Below, in pieces: positions 39,601-51,917 of a DNA stretch of 64,000 nucleotides; the stretch's first letter is position 1; the number at the start of each line of letters is the position of its first letter. The translations under genes and the position numbers were made by a program. Origin of the DNA: Girardinichthys multiradiatus. Lineage: Eukaryota; Chordata; Actinopteri; Cyprinodontiformes; Goodeidae. Under the pieces are notes generated by a model, which did not search any database, had not been told where the DNA came from, and saw only the letters and a list, made by a program, of their open reading frames with translations. The stretch lies in NCBI RefSeq assembly GCF_021462225.1, contig NC_061812.1, positions 42,081,363 through 42,145,362 on the forward strand, given 5' to 3'.

Positions 39601-41744
39601 TCTTTCCCGTACTCAGTACCCACTATTGTGCCAAACAAACAATTTGAAACAGTTGGAGGCTTGTTTATTACTTGAGTAACCAAGACCTTCTATTTGCCAA
39701 CAGGGCAACTGACGAACTACTTCCTTCGTTACTTCAAAGTAAGAGTTTCAAAAATAGATATAGTGTGTCAAGCTAAAATCAAACACCTTCATATCCAGGC
39801 TCATAATAATAGGTAACAGTTGTTTTACAAGATGAAGTCACACGTCACAGCCACTGCTTGGCACTTTTGCAAGATTTGGACTTTACATTGACGAGAAATA
39901 TCTGGCATTGCAAAATCTTTTATCTAGATCTCTCAGATCTCTTTCAAGGACAGAAAACTACAAATGGGCAGGGATTCTAAATTAGAGGGAGTTCTATTTA
40001 ATAAGGTTATTTTTTACTGTTCTTAGGTGGTGATATAAAGTGACAAAAATACCCTGCGAGCCTCTGGCGCATCACAAACATGCTCCGCTACCTGTGCTGC
40101 GCCCCAAGGCGCTTTCCAAGCCGTCGGAGAGAGGTGTGCTAGTTCACACACCAGAGTGGCAGGAGTGATAATTAGGGTGTTTAAGAGAGGGCGGGAGAGG
40201 TGAAATGCTCACACACATCAAAGGCCGCCCTTGTCAAGAATCCTCGCCAAATATTTTGAATGCTGTCAATGCAAAGAAGAAAGACTACAGTTAAGGTGTT
40301 ATTATTCCTCTGAATCTCCAAAGACCCACTTCTTCTGCAAACAGGACTGATGGAACAGCACAAGGCAGCTTCAGAGAGATCCTGTGGGGGAAAACTGCAA
40401 AACTGGCAGTTGGGTCAACTTTTAATAAGGTGCATTAATGAGCTGAGCTGCCACAGGCGACAGTGACACAGGTTTTAGAGACCTGCTTAATGCAATAATT
40501 TCCATTTATTTAGCCGAGCCTCCACTGTCTGCTGCCTGCGGGCCTGTACGAAGCAGCAGTTATTTTCTGATTTGCATGTTTGCCAATAAAGTGGAAATTT
40601 TAGATTGAGCGGACGACTACAATCTGCAACATGATCTAGTAGACCTGTTTCAATCAGTCTTTATCGTTCTCTAACCTGATCTTGTATTTAAGTAGATTTC
40701 TGTTTACTTTTCTGGTACAAACAAGCTAATCCTCCTGAGCTCCAGAGTAATTCTCTGCTGATGATACTTGCTCTAATTTGGGAAAATTAATGTACTTTGA
40801 GCAAGTAGAGCTTTAAAGTATAACACAAATACTTTTGACTTTGGTATTTCACTGTTGCATGTCAGTGACTATTCACTTTCTTGCAAACTAGCCACAAAAA
40901 AAAAACAGAAGAAACTGTCACAAAACGTCCGCGTTTGCAACCGATTGTGTTTCTTTAATGCAATGTGACAATGTGTTTTCACATTAGAGTTTTCATTACA
41001 GTTCAATCAAAGAAAGGCAATTTACATGCAAATTAAGCAGTGTGTTTATGCAGTCAGAGTGTTCCTGGCTTATATCCAGATGCCTGTATCAGACAGCTGC
41101 TGCTTTTTTCTCTTATCTTAATCTAGCACCAACTTTCTCACAATGACTTCCTGCCTTTGTAGGATAAGGAAGCACCTGAAATGGGGGCAGTCACTGGGCA
41201 TATTAACAAGCAGATGGAGATTAAAGAGCCATCTCATGCTTCTGGATAAGTGTTTGCCCACCGGAGGCCTGATATGCCACCTGCACTCCTTGTTAGCAGC
41301 GCCATGTCTAGCCCGTTTTGAGGCTCGCAGCCTCATTCAGCAGCTACTTTAAACATGACCTGTCTCTGTGTCAAACAATTGAGTAATTTCAGTTTGTGTA
41401 AGCCGTACGCTTCAAAGCCAACATAGAGGTGACAGAGCTGTTGAAGAATGCCTATTTGATTACTGGAGGGTGGGCTTGGGGTTAGCTGCGTTGCTAAATG
41501 AGAAGGAACGATAACAGCATAAGAACGCAACAGCTGCTTGCTTTGGCTTTGTCACCCCGTGGGGAGGGGGACATTTAAAGTGCGCACAGGCTTGTCCGCA
41601 GTGTCACATCAGAAAGGGTGTGTCACTTAGCAAATAACTAAGCAAGGGCAGCGTATTCTGAGATATGATCTGACACATAACAAAGAGCCTGAAACGCAGA
41701 GGAGAGGAATGCTATTGTCAACTGCTCTGAGCTTTGCTGCATCC

Positions 41745-41746
<2 letters not shown>
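36661..41746. other. Upstream non-coding region with GC-richer unique blocks
   Basis: No transposon or exon recognised over most of the stretch. 40040-40610 and 41100-41560 are GC-richer, unique and lack repeat hallmarks. They are candidates for conserved regulatory DNA of sema3f or its neighbour, which is inference only. Confidence 0.4.
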
Positions 41747-41819
<73 letters not shown>

Positions 41820-41829
41820 GTGTGTGTGT
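41747..41829. repeat. (TG)n microsatellite, ~83 bp
   Basis: About 41 TG units with a single TGCG interruption near 41814. Capable of Z-DNA formation and likely polymorphic. Confidence 0.97.
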
Positions 41830-42922
41830 AGCCTGGTGGGGAGACATGCTCTACAGCTTGTTGCTTTCAAGGTGAACACAAAGCAGTAAGTTAGTGAATA
41901 CTCAGCCATTACTTCATATTATCTGACTTATTTTCAGAACAATCAAATTATTTTTCTTTATTGGCTGAATGATAATCGTTCATCATATACCAATGTATTA
42001 TTTTAGCATTCAAATATTTTAGCATTTATTATGTATGAATTTTGCATGGACTACTGGACACAAATATTGACAATTTGTCTTTATTGGTTATTACATAGTA
42101 AGATTGGTATAACAAAAAAGAATGCAACGTCCTATGTTTCCTCTGTCGTTATACTGGAGGGGCTCCCTGCCCCTTCAATGATCCCCTCCGTCCCCCCCAG
42201 AGGGTCAATTTAAATATGTCAATTTTACTTTCTAAATAACGCAGATCATATCAGAAGTCATTTAAGGTTACCCTTCTTATATGAAACAGGTCTACACATT
42301 GTCCTTTTATGAAACAAAATCATTTTCTGCCTCTACATGGACATGCCTCTACAATTTTGTGCTCTCTATATCACTCGCCACAACGCACAGACACGTGCAC
42401 GCACAGATGAACACACTCCCCACCAGTAGCCACAGACCGCGCCGGAAAAGATGTCGCAACCACCTGCAAAACAAGCTAAAATATCTGGGCTTTTTCAAGT
42501 ATTCCAAAGTTGCGAGAACAATGGCACTCACTTTCCTACCAGTAGCAGCAATAACTCTCCTACATTGTATCCAACTATAGAGAATAGCTGATGTGTTTCA
42601 GGTCCCGCCCCTTACAAGGAGCAAATATACATAAACAATCAAGAAGGGATAATTATTAGTAACAATAATAAAGAAATCATAATGTTCTGGTCAAGTACAA
42701 ATCCATCCTTGCAGTCATTTTAGCCTGTGATTGCTGTTCTCCAGAATACCTTTATAGTGCTCCTTTGATAAGACCTACAAAGATAGATCATTGCAGGAAA
42801 CATGTTTAGAAATGCTTTTGATGTGTTATGGATCCCGTTGTCCCAATCATCCACTCTGTTGAGCTATAACAGTTCGGCTGTTATTGGTTAATCTGTCATC
42901 ATTTTTAAATCCAAGACAAAAA
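41830..42922. other. AT-rich non-coding region
   Basis: No element or exon recognised between the TG repeat and the LINE. Confidence 0.5.
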
Positions 42923-43354
42923 CCGGCCCCTCCTTGAACCACCACCTTAACGTGGTGGAGGGGTTTGAGTGCTCAAATGATCGTAGAGGCTATGTTGTCT
43001 GGGGCATAAATGCCCCTGGTAGGGTCTCCCATGGCAAACAGGCTCTAGGTGATGGGTCACACAAAGAGTGGTTCAAGAATCCCTCATGAAGAACAAAATA
43101 TCGAGGCACGTGACGTCGCCCGGTACGGCGGAGCCGGGGTCCCACCCTGGAGCCAGGCCTGGGGTCGGGACTCATCGGAGAGCGCCTGGTGGCTGGGTTG
43201 CTCCTCGCGGGACCTGGCCGGGCCAAGCCCGAACGAGAGACGCGAGGCCATCCCCCAGTGGGCCCACCACCTGCAGGGGGAACCGTGAAGGACCGGTGCA
43301 AAGAGGATTGGGTGGCGGACGAAGGTGGAGACCTCAGCGGCCCAATCCCCGGAT

Positions 43355-44515
43355 GCTTAGGCTGGCTCTAGGGACGTGGAATGTCACCTCGCTGGGGGGG
43401 AAGGAGCCTGAGCTTGTGCGGGAGGTCGAGAGATATTGACTAGAAATAGTCGGGCTCGCCTCCACGCACAGCGTGGGCTCTGGACCCATCTCCTTGAGAG
43501 GGGTTGGACTCTGTTCTACTCTGGAGTGGCCCACGGGGAGAGGCGGCGGGCTGGTGTGGGTTTCCTTGTTGCCCCCCAGCTCAGCCGTCTGTCTCGTGTT
43601 GGGGTTTACCCCAGTGGATGAGAGGGTCGTATCCCTGCGCCTTCGGGTTAGGGAGAAGTCTTTGACTATCATTTCAGCCTACGGGCCGAGTGGCAGTGCA
43701 GAGTACCCGGCCTTCTTGGCGTCCCTGTCGGGGGTGCTGGATAGTGCCCCTCCCGGGGACTCCATTATTCTGCTGGGGGACTTCAACGCCCACGTGGGGA
43801 ACGACAGTGACACGTGGAGAGGCGTGATCGGGAGGAATGGCCTCCCCAATCTGAATCCGAGTGGTGTTTTGTTATTGGACTTCTGTGCTAGTCACGGATT
43901 GTCCATAACGAACACCATGTTCAAACATAAGGGTGTCCATCAGTGGTCTTGGCACCAGGACACCCTCTGCCGCATGTTTTGGACACTCGGGTGAAGGGAG
44001 GGGCTGAGCTGTCCACTGATCATCACCTGGTGGTGAGTTGGATCCGCTGGAGGAGGAGAAAGCCGGACAGACTTGGCAGGCCCAAGCGCATAGTGATTGT
44101 CGGCTGGGAACGCCTGGCAGAGCCCTCGGTCAGGGATGTATTCAACTCCCACCTCCGGGAGAGCTTCGACCAGATCCCGGGGGATGTTGGAGACATAGAG
44201 TCCGAGTGGACCATGTTCTCCGCATCTATTGTCGATGCTGCTGCCCGTAGCTGTGGCAGTAAGGTCTGCGGTGCCTGTCGCGGCGGCAATCCCAGAACCC
44301 GGTGGTGGACACCGGCAGTAAGGGATGCTGTTAAGCTGAAGAAGGAATCCTATCGGCTGTGGTTGGCTTGTGGGACTCCTGAGGCGGCTGACGGGTACCG
44401 TAAGGCCAAGCGTGCTGCGGCCCGGGCTGTGGCAGAGGCAAAAACTCGGGCCTGGGAGGAGTTCGGTGAGGCCATGGAGAAGGACTACCGGTTGGCCTCG
44501 AAGCGATTCTGGTAA
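43355..44515 (+). pseudogene. LINE endonuclease domain, broken
   Basis: Endonuclease-like start LALGTWNVTSLGGKEPELVR, stopped at 43437-43439 where TGA replaces a probable CGA. The [20 protein letters not shown] stretch lies in another frame. Then come [33 protein letters not shown] and [21 protein letters not shown] frame change with loss of about 14 residues follows before [20 protein letters not shown]. It ends at TAA 44513-44515, where a CAA codon is likely in the intact element (FWQTVRR). GDFNAH and TDHH are the AP-endonuclease catalytic motifs. Confidence 0.85.
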
Positions 44516-46159
44516 ACCGTCCGTCGCCTCAGGAGGGGGAAGCAGTGCTTCGCCAACACTGTTTATAGTGGGGGCGGGAGACTGCTGACCTCGACTGAGG
44601 ACATTATCGGGCGGTGGAAGGAGTATTTCGAGGATCTCCTCAATCCTGCCATCACGCATTCTGTGGTGGAAACAGAGGCTGGAGACTTGGGGATGGACTC
44701 TTTCATCACCCAGGCTAAAGTCACCGAGGTGGTTAAAAAGCTCCGCGGTGGCAAGGCTTCGGGGGTGGATGAGATCCGCCCTGAGTACCTCAAGTCTCTG
44801 GATGTTGTAGGTCTGTCATGGTTGACACGTCTCTTCAACATTGTGTGGCGGTCGGGGACAGTGCCTCTGGACTGGCAGACTGGGGTGGTGGTCCCCCTTC
44901 ATAAGAAGGGGGACCGGAGGGTGTGTGCCAACTACAGGGGGATCACACTCCTCAGCCTCCCTGGTAAGGCCTACGCCAGGGTATTGGAGAGGAGAGTCCG
45001 ACCGATAGTCGAACATCGGCTTCAGGAGGAGCAGTGTGGTTTTCGTCCCGGCCGTGGAACACTGGACCAGCTCTATACCCTCTACAGGGTGCTCGAGGGT
45101 TCATGGGAGTTTGCCCAACCGGTTCACATGTGTTTTGTGGACCTGGAGAAGGCATTCGACTGTGTCCCTCGTGATGCCCTGTGGGGGGTGCTCCAGGAGT
45201 ATGGAATCGGGGGCCCTTTACTATGGGCCATCCGGTCCCTGTACGAGCGGAGCAGGAGTTTGGTCCGCATTGCCGGCCCTAAGTCAGACCTGTTCCCAGT
45301 GCATGTTGGACTCCGGCGGGGCTGCCCTTTGTCACCGGTCCTTTTCATAACTTTTATGGACAGGATTTCTAGACGCAGCCAAGGGCCGGAGGGTGTCGGG
45401 TTTGGGGACCAGTGGATTTCGTCTCTTCATTTTGCAGATGACGTGGTCCTGCTGGCCCCCTCTAGCCAAGACCTACAGCATGCGCTGTGGCGGTTCGCAG
45501 CCGAGTGTGAAGCGGCTGGGATGAGGATCAGCTCCTCCAAGTCCGAGGCCATGGTACTCGACCGGAAAAGGGTGGCTTGTCCTCTTAAGGTTGGAGGGGA
45601 GTTCCTGCCTCAAGTGGAGGAGTTTAAGTATCTCGGGGTCTTATTCACGAGTGAGGGAAGAATGGAGCGGGAGATCGACAGACGGATCGGTGCGGCTGCC
45701 ACAGTAATGGGGGCGCTGTGCCGGTCCGTTGTGGTGAAGAGAGAGCTGAGCCGAAAAGCAAAGCTCTCAATTTACTGGTCGGTCTACGTTCCTACCCTCA
45801 CCTATGGCCATGAACTTTGGGTCATGACCGAAAGAACGAGATCCCGGATACAAGCGGCTGAAATGAGCTTCCTCCGTAGGGTGGCCGGGCACTCCCTTAG
45901 AGATAGGGTGAGGAGCTCAGCCATACGGGAGGGTCTCGGAGTAGAGCCGCTGCTCCTCCACATCGAGAGGAGCCAGTTGAGGTGGCTCGGGCATCTATAC
46001 CGGTGTTCCAGGCACATGCCACCGGGAGGAGGCCCAGGGGACGGCCCAGGACACGCTGGAGGGACTATGTCTCTCGGCTGGCCTGGGAACGCCTTGGGCT
46101 CCCCCTGGAGGAACTGGAGGAGGTGTCTGGAGAGAGGGACGTCTGGGCGTCTCTGTTGA
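44516..46159 (+). pseudogene. LINE reverse transcriptase domain
   Basis: Open from 44516 through an ATG at 44663 to 46159. Motifs: VVKKLRGGKASGVDEIRPEY, VPLHKKGDRRVCANYRGITL, EQCGFRPGRGTLDQLYTLYR, VDLEKAFDCVPRDALWGVLQ, LRRGCPLSPVLF and HFADDVVLL, with the catalytic FADD at 45431-45442. C-terminal to that is KYLGVLFTSEGRMEREID. Near 45995 a frameshift moves the end (RRPRGRPRTRWRDYVSRLAW) into another frame (about 45982-46263). The protein would be incomplete even if translated. Confidence 0.88.
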
Positions 46160-46270
46160 GTCTGCGGATAAGCGGAAGACGACGAACGAACGAACGAACA
46201 AACGAACAAAAACCAGTTCGGTTAGAAAGAAAAACATCTTCAAGATTATGGGTACTTCAATAAACTCGAC

Positions 46271-49200
46271 TCCTACACAAAATCTGCTCATTTTTATTAA
46301 AAGGCAAAACGTTTAAATATACTGTAAACTTATTTTTTCAGTTAAATTTATAAATAAATGATAGATTATCTGATAATTTCCAAGATATTTATAAAATATT
46401 TGAATTACTGGTATGTCTGGTTCATTTATATAAATTCAAACCACTCCAAGCAGACACTGCATTTACAGCCTAAAATGGGATTTAGGTTTACATTAATGAT
46501 TTTACCGACATGTCTCTTCAGACTTGGAGTGATATTTACATTTTGTGGTGGCCCAAAAATAATCTAGATAGAGAATGGTGATAACAGAGAGGACTTCACA
46601 TTTAAGGACTTATCACCAAAGATAAAGTCTCAAAATCCCAGTGGAAAATGCATATATATACATATACTCCTTTTAAGATGTTTCACTATTGTTTGATGGA
46701 TGCCCGTCTCATTTCACAAAACCTTTAGGGGAATGAAAAATAATTCTAAATTAAAATCTGAAAATGGCTTTGATGTTTGGCTTAACTTTAATCCCAATGC
46801 TCAGAAAATTAAAAACATTAATCAGTATTTATCGTTAAGTCATAATAAAGTGAGGCTGTTCATGCTGTTTGTGATCTCTTGCTTGGAGTCCCCCCCACAA
46901 TGAAAGGGTGTGAGTCCTCTCTTGTCACAACTGGTGTTGAATATAAAGTACATGATGGATATACACTAAGAGTGCTCCCACCTCACACATCATTAAACTG
47001 TTCATCCTCCCCGTATCCATGGGTGGCACTATGCTGCTCCATGACGGTGGGGGCATGACACCTTGCTCTGTAGCACCACTGCTACCTCCTCGCTACTGCA
47101 CCCCCCTACCCTTACACACTCAGTGCTGTTCTATAATTAGGAGACACCCCCTCCTTCCCCCACAACCCCCCACCCTCACTAATGGCACCAATTTGTATTC
47201 ACTGTCAGCTCCGATGAGCCCTCATGCGGAGAGATGGCCTTATCGCAGGGCCTCTGGCTCCCATCACCTAAGCCCCTTGCCTGTTGTCTGCCAAGCAGCA
47301 TGCGCTGACGGACAGAGGAAGACGGCGAGGGGGGAGGAGGTGCACGTTGTCTCCATTTTTATGTAAACTCTCGTAACAGCAGACAGATGTGCTTTTGGTG
47401 CAAAGAGCAACAAAGAAGAAAAAAAACTAGGTGTATTAGCTCCTGATGCTGCCACCTCACCTTCTCAGCAAAAAATAACTAATATGTGACATGTGCCATT
47501 GAGCTTGTGGTGTCTCTCCAAACAAAAGGATGTCCATCTCACCTATAAAACCAGATGTATGTGTGTGGAGAATGTGGAATTTGAAAATGTGGTCAGGAAA
47601 GAGATCCTCCCTTGAGAATCCTCATCTAATGATACACATCTGCAAAAACAGAGCTCTGTTTTAATGGAATCGGGTTTTCACATGCTGCACATCAAAAATA
47701 ACACGTCCTGTCCCGTTCCCATCCCACATGTCCAATTCTCTAATCCTTCCTCCTGATTCCTCAGAATCATTCTGAAGTTTTCAGAAATGGCAGACATGCT
47801 GCTATCTTCTCTGGATGACACCTTGATAAAACCCGCCTCAGTTAATGCCGGTCAGCAGGGCTGCTCGGACAGCAGCCAGGAGATGCGGGGAGGTCAGAGG
47901 TTGTTGGTTAGCGGTAGTAGTGATTTATGTCCTGGTTTAATCTCGGATTAACTCATGGTCAGGTTTATCCCTTCTAAACCCGAGCAGAATCAGAAAACAG
48001 GGATCACCTGGGTTGAAGTGCTATTATTACAGACCTGCCCAGAATTGCAATGAGCCTATGTCCAGTGGGGTAAACAGCAATAAAGAGAGTGATGTCTGCG
48101 GAACGTGGCTCACTGGACTCAAGGTTGTAACCTTTCCGTCATTGTTGTTGCTCTTCTTAATGCAGAGTTCCAACATGGCAAAGGTCCTCATACACTTCCT
48201 CTGTGAATTCCAACACCTCAAGACCCAGTGACCCTGTCTAGCCATAGTTATGTGCATACCTTCTGGTTTCCTGAGCACATTTAGTGTGGTGAATTCATCT
48301 TCAAGATATTGTCATACAGTGGCCAGGGAAGCAGAAAACACAAAAACCTAGCATTTCGTGGAGCAGACGCCAGAAAGACTAAACATAAAACCCTGGCTCG
48401 GAGAGCTGTGATACCTTTAGCCTCCCTTATCTTAACTCAGCATGCCTCAGCTGAATGTCAGACAATAATCCCCTCCATACTGGACACACTTAGAGGCAGA
48501 GAAAAAATGCTGCCATGTCTGGCTCTGATGTCCAGACAGGGGTAAATCTGGAGGACACTATCAGCCAGGAGGCCAGAACAGTGATAGTGTATGGAAGATG
48601 AATCTTTGTCACCTAAAGTTTATGCTAAATGTCAGTGAGATCCCCTGTTGAATGCTAGGCTTTACAATCCAGCTTGCCAGATGAGACACAGCCAGTATTG
48701 GGTTCACAAGAAAAAGATGAGACAAGATTTTAACAATATTTTAGGAAAAAAATAAAATTTTAATACAGCAAATTAAAGCCCTTTTCAGATCATAGATCCA
48801 CAATAAACATGTAACAACGAACCCTCTTCAAGGATATTTTGTGATTCACACCATACAAGTAAATCCAGCTAGATCACAAGGGTGTACATGCTTAGATACA
48901 AGCTAAGATATTTTAGCTTTTGGATAGCTGTGAGACCTTGTTAAAACAGAACCAGACTGAAGTGCCAGGTAGCTTGTAACATTAGAAAAGCAAACTTATT
49001 AATGGAAAGTATTTGGAGAAAAAAATAAATAATAATAAAGTACTTAGATTAAACTTCAAGTTGGTTGAACAAACTGTTACTGTACAGCAAATGTAAGACA
49101 ATCATTTGAAAGATACACAAACTATGGTGCCAGATGTTACATCAAATCCGGGTCAAATCTACTTGAAGGACCTACAAGAGCCTTCGTTCTGAAGAAAATC

Positions 49201-49849
49201 TATACGTGTTGGCTTTACACTATAAAAACAGCTATGCTAGTCAAATACAGCCAATTCTTCAGCAGGTAGACTTGTTTCGGAAAAGGAAGTCAGAAAATAG
49301 ACTATAGATCTTCCGCCTTTGTGACATCTAAAGTACTCATTACAGGATGCTTTCTGATGTTCATCTCTGTGCCTTGGCCACAAACATATTGACTGAACGT
49401 TCTTGTAAGAATCCACTTCCTTGCCTGGTGAAAGCCCATTAAAGCTCAAGTTTTTAGCATCTACGGCACTGAGGCTATGCTGTCAAATTCCAGGAACAAA
49501 GTGATTTCTTATTTTGTTTAAAGCTGAAAGGATAGTGGATTTCCTATTACAGATGACACAGAATGTCATAAACGTTGATAAATGCTCATCTCTGTTATGT
49601 TTCTGGTATGATAAAAGCAAGCAGTTTCATCAAAGAGAATCAAAAAGTAAGTTTAACCTCTCTTAAACATTTCAGTGTTCTTTTATCTGATAGTTGAATA
49701 GATGTTTATTTTCCAATGCTTGGCTCTGGAAAAAGGTAATTTTCTGTTCTTAATAGTTTAAATAGTATGTGAAAAATGTTTCTCTTTAATAAGCTGGAGT
49801 AACTTTTGGATTTTATTTGTACCTGTGAGTCGCTGCAAAAACCATAAAT
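46271..49849. other. Unique non-coding region, some GC-richer blocks
   Basis: 47020-47380 and 47700-47960 are GC-richer with no repeat hallmarks. No exon matching the sema3f N-terminus was found. A splice-donor-like GTATGC follows an open minus frame at about 48260-48305, but it lacks a start and an acceptor. Confidence 0.4.
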
Positions 49850-50229
49850 TTCTTGAGGGGCTTTCTTGGTTGTTTGAAAATGTCTCAGTCTCTCTCAGGT
49901 GTTTTCTCAAAGGCCAAAGGAAGATTTACAGTTGAAAAGACACAGGATACAGCAACCTTGCATGAAGCTGACAGCAGCAGCCCACTGTTATGCTGGGAGG
50001 TAATGAATGCCCTACTTGTATGGGGGTCCCAGGGAGGGAGTCCAGTTGTTCCAGCCCCTTCCTGAGAATGACACCGATGCTCGACACATTGTGACAGCAG
50101 CCATTGTGGTTCAGCTCCAGCCCTCTTCCTCCCACCGGTCTCCCACTGCTCCCTCATCCTCACCGGCGCCCCACCTCAGCACTCATTTGTCCCGTTTCTT
50201 GTGTGGGCAGACTTTGGAATGAGTCATTG

Positions 50230-50650
50230 CCAGTACCTCCTGATAGGACTCCTAATGAAAGATTGAGGCCTGCTGTGTCAAAGGGGGAAGGACAAATGCC
50301 TGCGGCTGTGGATCAATCAAAGGTTGGAAACCTAAGCACTGATGTTTCACCTTCTGTTGTTACGCCAATCTCTCCTCCAAATTCAAGACAAGAAGTATTA
50401 ATTAAGGTACGTTTGGCAATGTTACAACTAGAGGCTCCAGATAAAGCACAAGCTTGTCAGGCTGAGTTGGAACTTCACAAGTTGGCGCTGGAAGTGGAAA
50501 CAGAAAAAGTTCTAAGACTGAAAAGGTTGGAGCTGTAGCTGCAGATTGAAAGCCTCTGTGGCCAAACTTAACATGAGGTTGATGTTGTGGACAGAAGCAG
50601 GGACCTGATGGGGCGTCCCTTTTTCTCTCCAAGTCCTTTTTGAACAGAGG
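50230..50650 (+). mobile_element. Decayed gag-like fragment of an LTR retrotransposon
   Basis: The frame encodes RQEVLIKVRLAMLQLEAPDK then ELELHKLALEVETEKVLRLK and RLEL before a stop. This coiled-coil, Glu/Lys/Leu-rich stretch resembles the N-terminal gag part of fish Ty3/gypsy-like retroelements (VRL..LQ.EA......LEVE.EK..RL..LEL). No LTRs, protease or RT were seen nearby, so the classification is tentative. Confidence 0.45.
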
Positions 50651-51917
50651 CAGACAATACAGCTGAGTTCCGATCTGCCCATGATTCCCAGGCTTTGGGG
50701 ATAGGAAGTGGGATTAGAGAATAAATCCCAGTTTTTTTTGTGTGTATACCAACAGCTTTAGTTCATTTTGCTTCATCACTTGTTTTCTATATAACCTGGG
50801 CACTCGCCTGAAATGAAGATGATCAGCCTTTTCCAAACAGCATTGTTTCGGCTGTCTCACTGGGCCTGTCTCCTGCAGCCAGCTGAGAAGGAGCTGCACC
50901 ATGAACGCATGCACCCATGGGAACCAGGGCTAACACAGCCAACTTCCTCCAAACTCAACAGATGCGGACACTAAGAGAAGACCTTCTGGATCCAAGTCCA
51001 AAGAGAGTAAATTCACTGATTCCACGACCAGATCCTGATGCTGTAAGCCTGGTGTCAATAAATTTTGGTTGTTTTAAAATGGCCTTTGAAAGCTCTGCAA
51101 CATATCCTCTTTCTGAGACTGAACAAGATAATAGGTTCCCTTAAAAAGCACAGAAACAATCTGATGAAATCAGTTTTCCCTCAGTAGACCCAATTCCACA
51201 GGTACTATTTTCATAAATGCAAAACAACCCTTTTTAAAATGCTAAAAACAACAAAAAGCTGGGAATTAAGAACAGCATTTATTATAAAGCAGGTTTGGAA
51301 ATAGTACCTACTAATGGCAGATTCACAGTGTTCCAGTTGTATTGCACAGGTGCACAGTTTGGCCTGATGACTTTTTGAATATTTCCTTCTATGCAGTTAT
51401 AACCTCAATAGCTCCTCGGAGCTTTATCTTGTTAAGACTGTTATTTTGGACGACCACATGCCATGCTTGTGGAAGGTGGTGTTATGGAGATAGGTGCTGA
51501 GGCAGTGGTTGGAGCTTTGCAAGGTCAGCGGGTTTACCAAGCCGATTTAGCCATCCCAGTTTGTCATTGGTAATCTCCTCGGCAGCAAGCAGGGTGATAA
51601 AATCAGCCTGATAACAGTGGGAGATGGACAGAGAGAAGCAGACGGAGTGGGTGAGAGTGAGATGTCTTTGCTTGCCTGGTTAGACTTCATCCCTCTCATA
51701 CACATGCTGATAATACACATTGCATATAAACAAAAGGAAGTTAAGTGTCTTGCACAAAGGTGTGAAATGTGAATGTTTTGCGGTGGATACACGTGGAAAG
51801 AGTCCTCTACAGCAGTGCCTACAGTGTCTTGGATCATTGCTTCTTGGTATTTTTAATATTTTGTCTCATTATAAAAAGAAGCTTCAATGTGTTTTCTTAG
51901 GATTTCACGCTATAGAC

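Larger units (their letters stand above)
42923..46212 (+). mobile_element. RTE-type LINE, near full length but dead
   Basis: Non-LTR retrotransposon on the plus strand. It opens with cggcccctccttgaaccacc and a short stem ccacc...ggtgg, then a GC-rich 5' region. An apurinic endonuclease domain and a reverse transcriptase domain follow, and it ends in short tandem CGAA/ACGA units at about 46183-46210 instead of poly-A. Endonuclease-RT order, motifs and a tandem-repeat tail fit the RTE clade (Rex3/RTE relatives); the exact family is not certain. At least four frameshifts or stops break the reading frame. Its GC content (about 55-60%) stands out from the AT-rich surroundings. Confidence 0.88.

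Noticed and set aside
41638..41909. His/Thr-repeat ORFs
   Set aside because: Translation of the TG microsatellite.
42255..42340. Minus-strand frame ending RPVSYKK before GTAACC, phase 1
   Set aside because: Phase fits, but the short upstream peptide is not a signal sequence and the base composition looks non-coding.
43049..43371. Several overlapping GC-rich ORFs as genes
   Set aside because: They lie in the 5' part of the LINE, overlap in different frames and show no independent domains.
45124..46291. Minus-strand ORFs opposite the LINE reverse transcriptase
   Set aside because: Mirror-frame artefacts of GC-rich coding sequence.
48250..48310. Minus-strand open stretch ending before GTATGC
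   Set aside because: Preceded by an in-frame stop, no start codon or acceptor, no similarity.
49853..50222. Plus-strand ORFs as a host gene
   Set aside because: Overlapping short frames in different registers; the downstream coiled-coil stretch fits a decayed gag-like fragment better.
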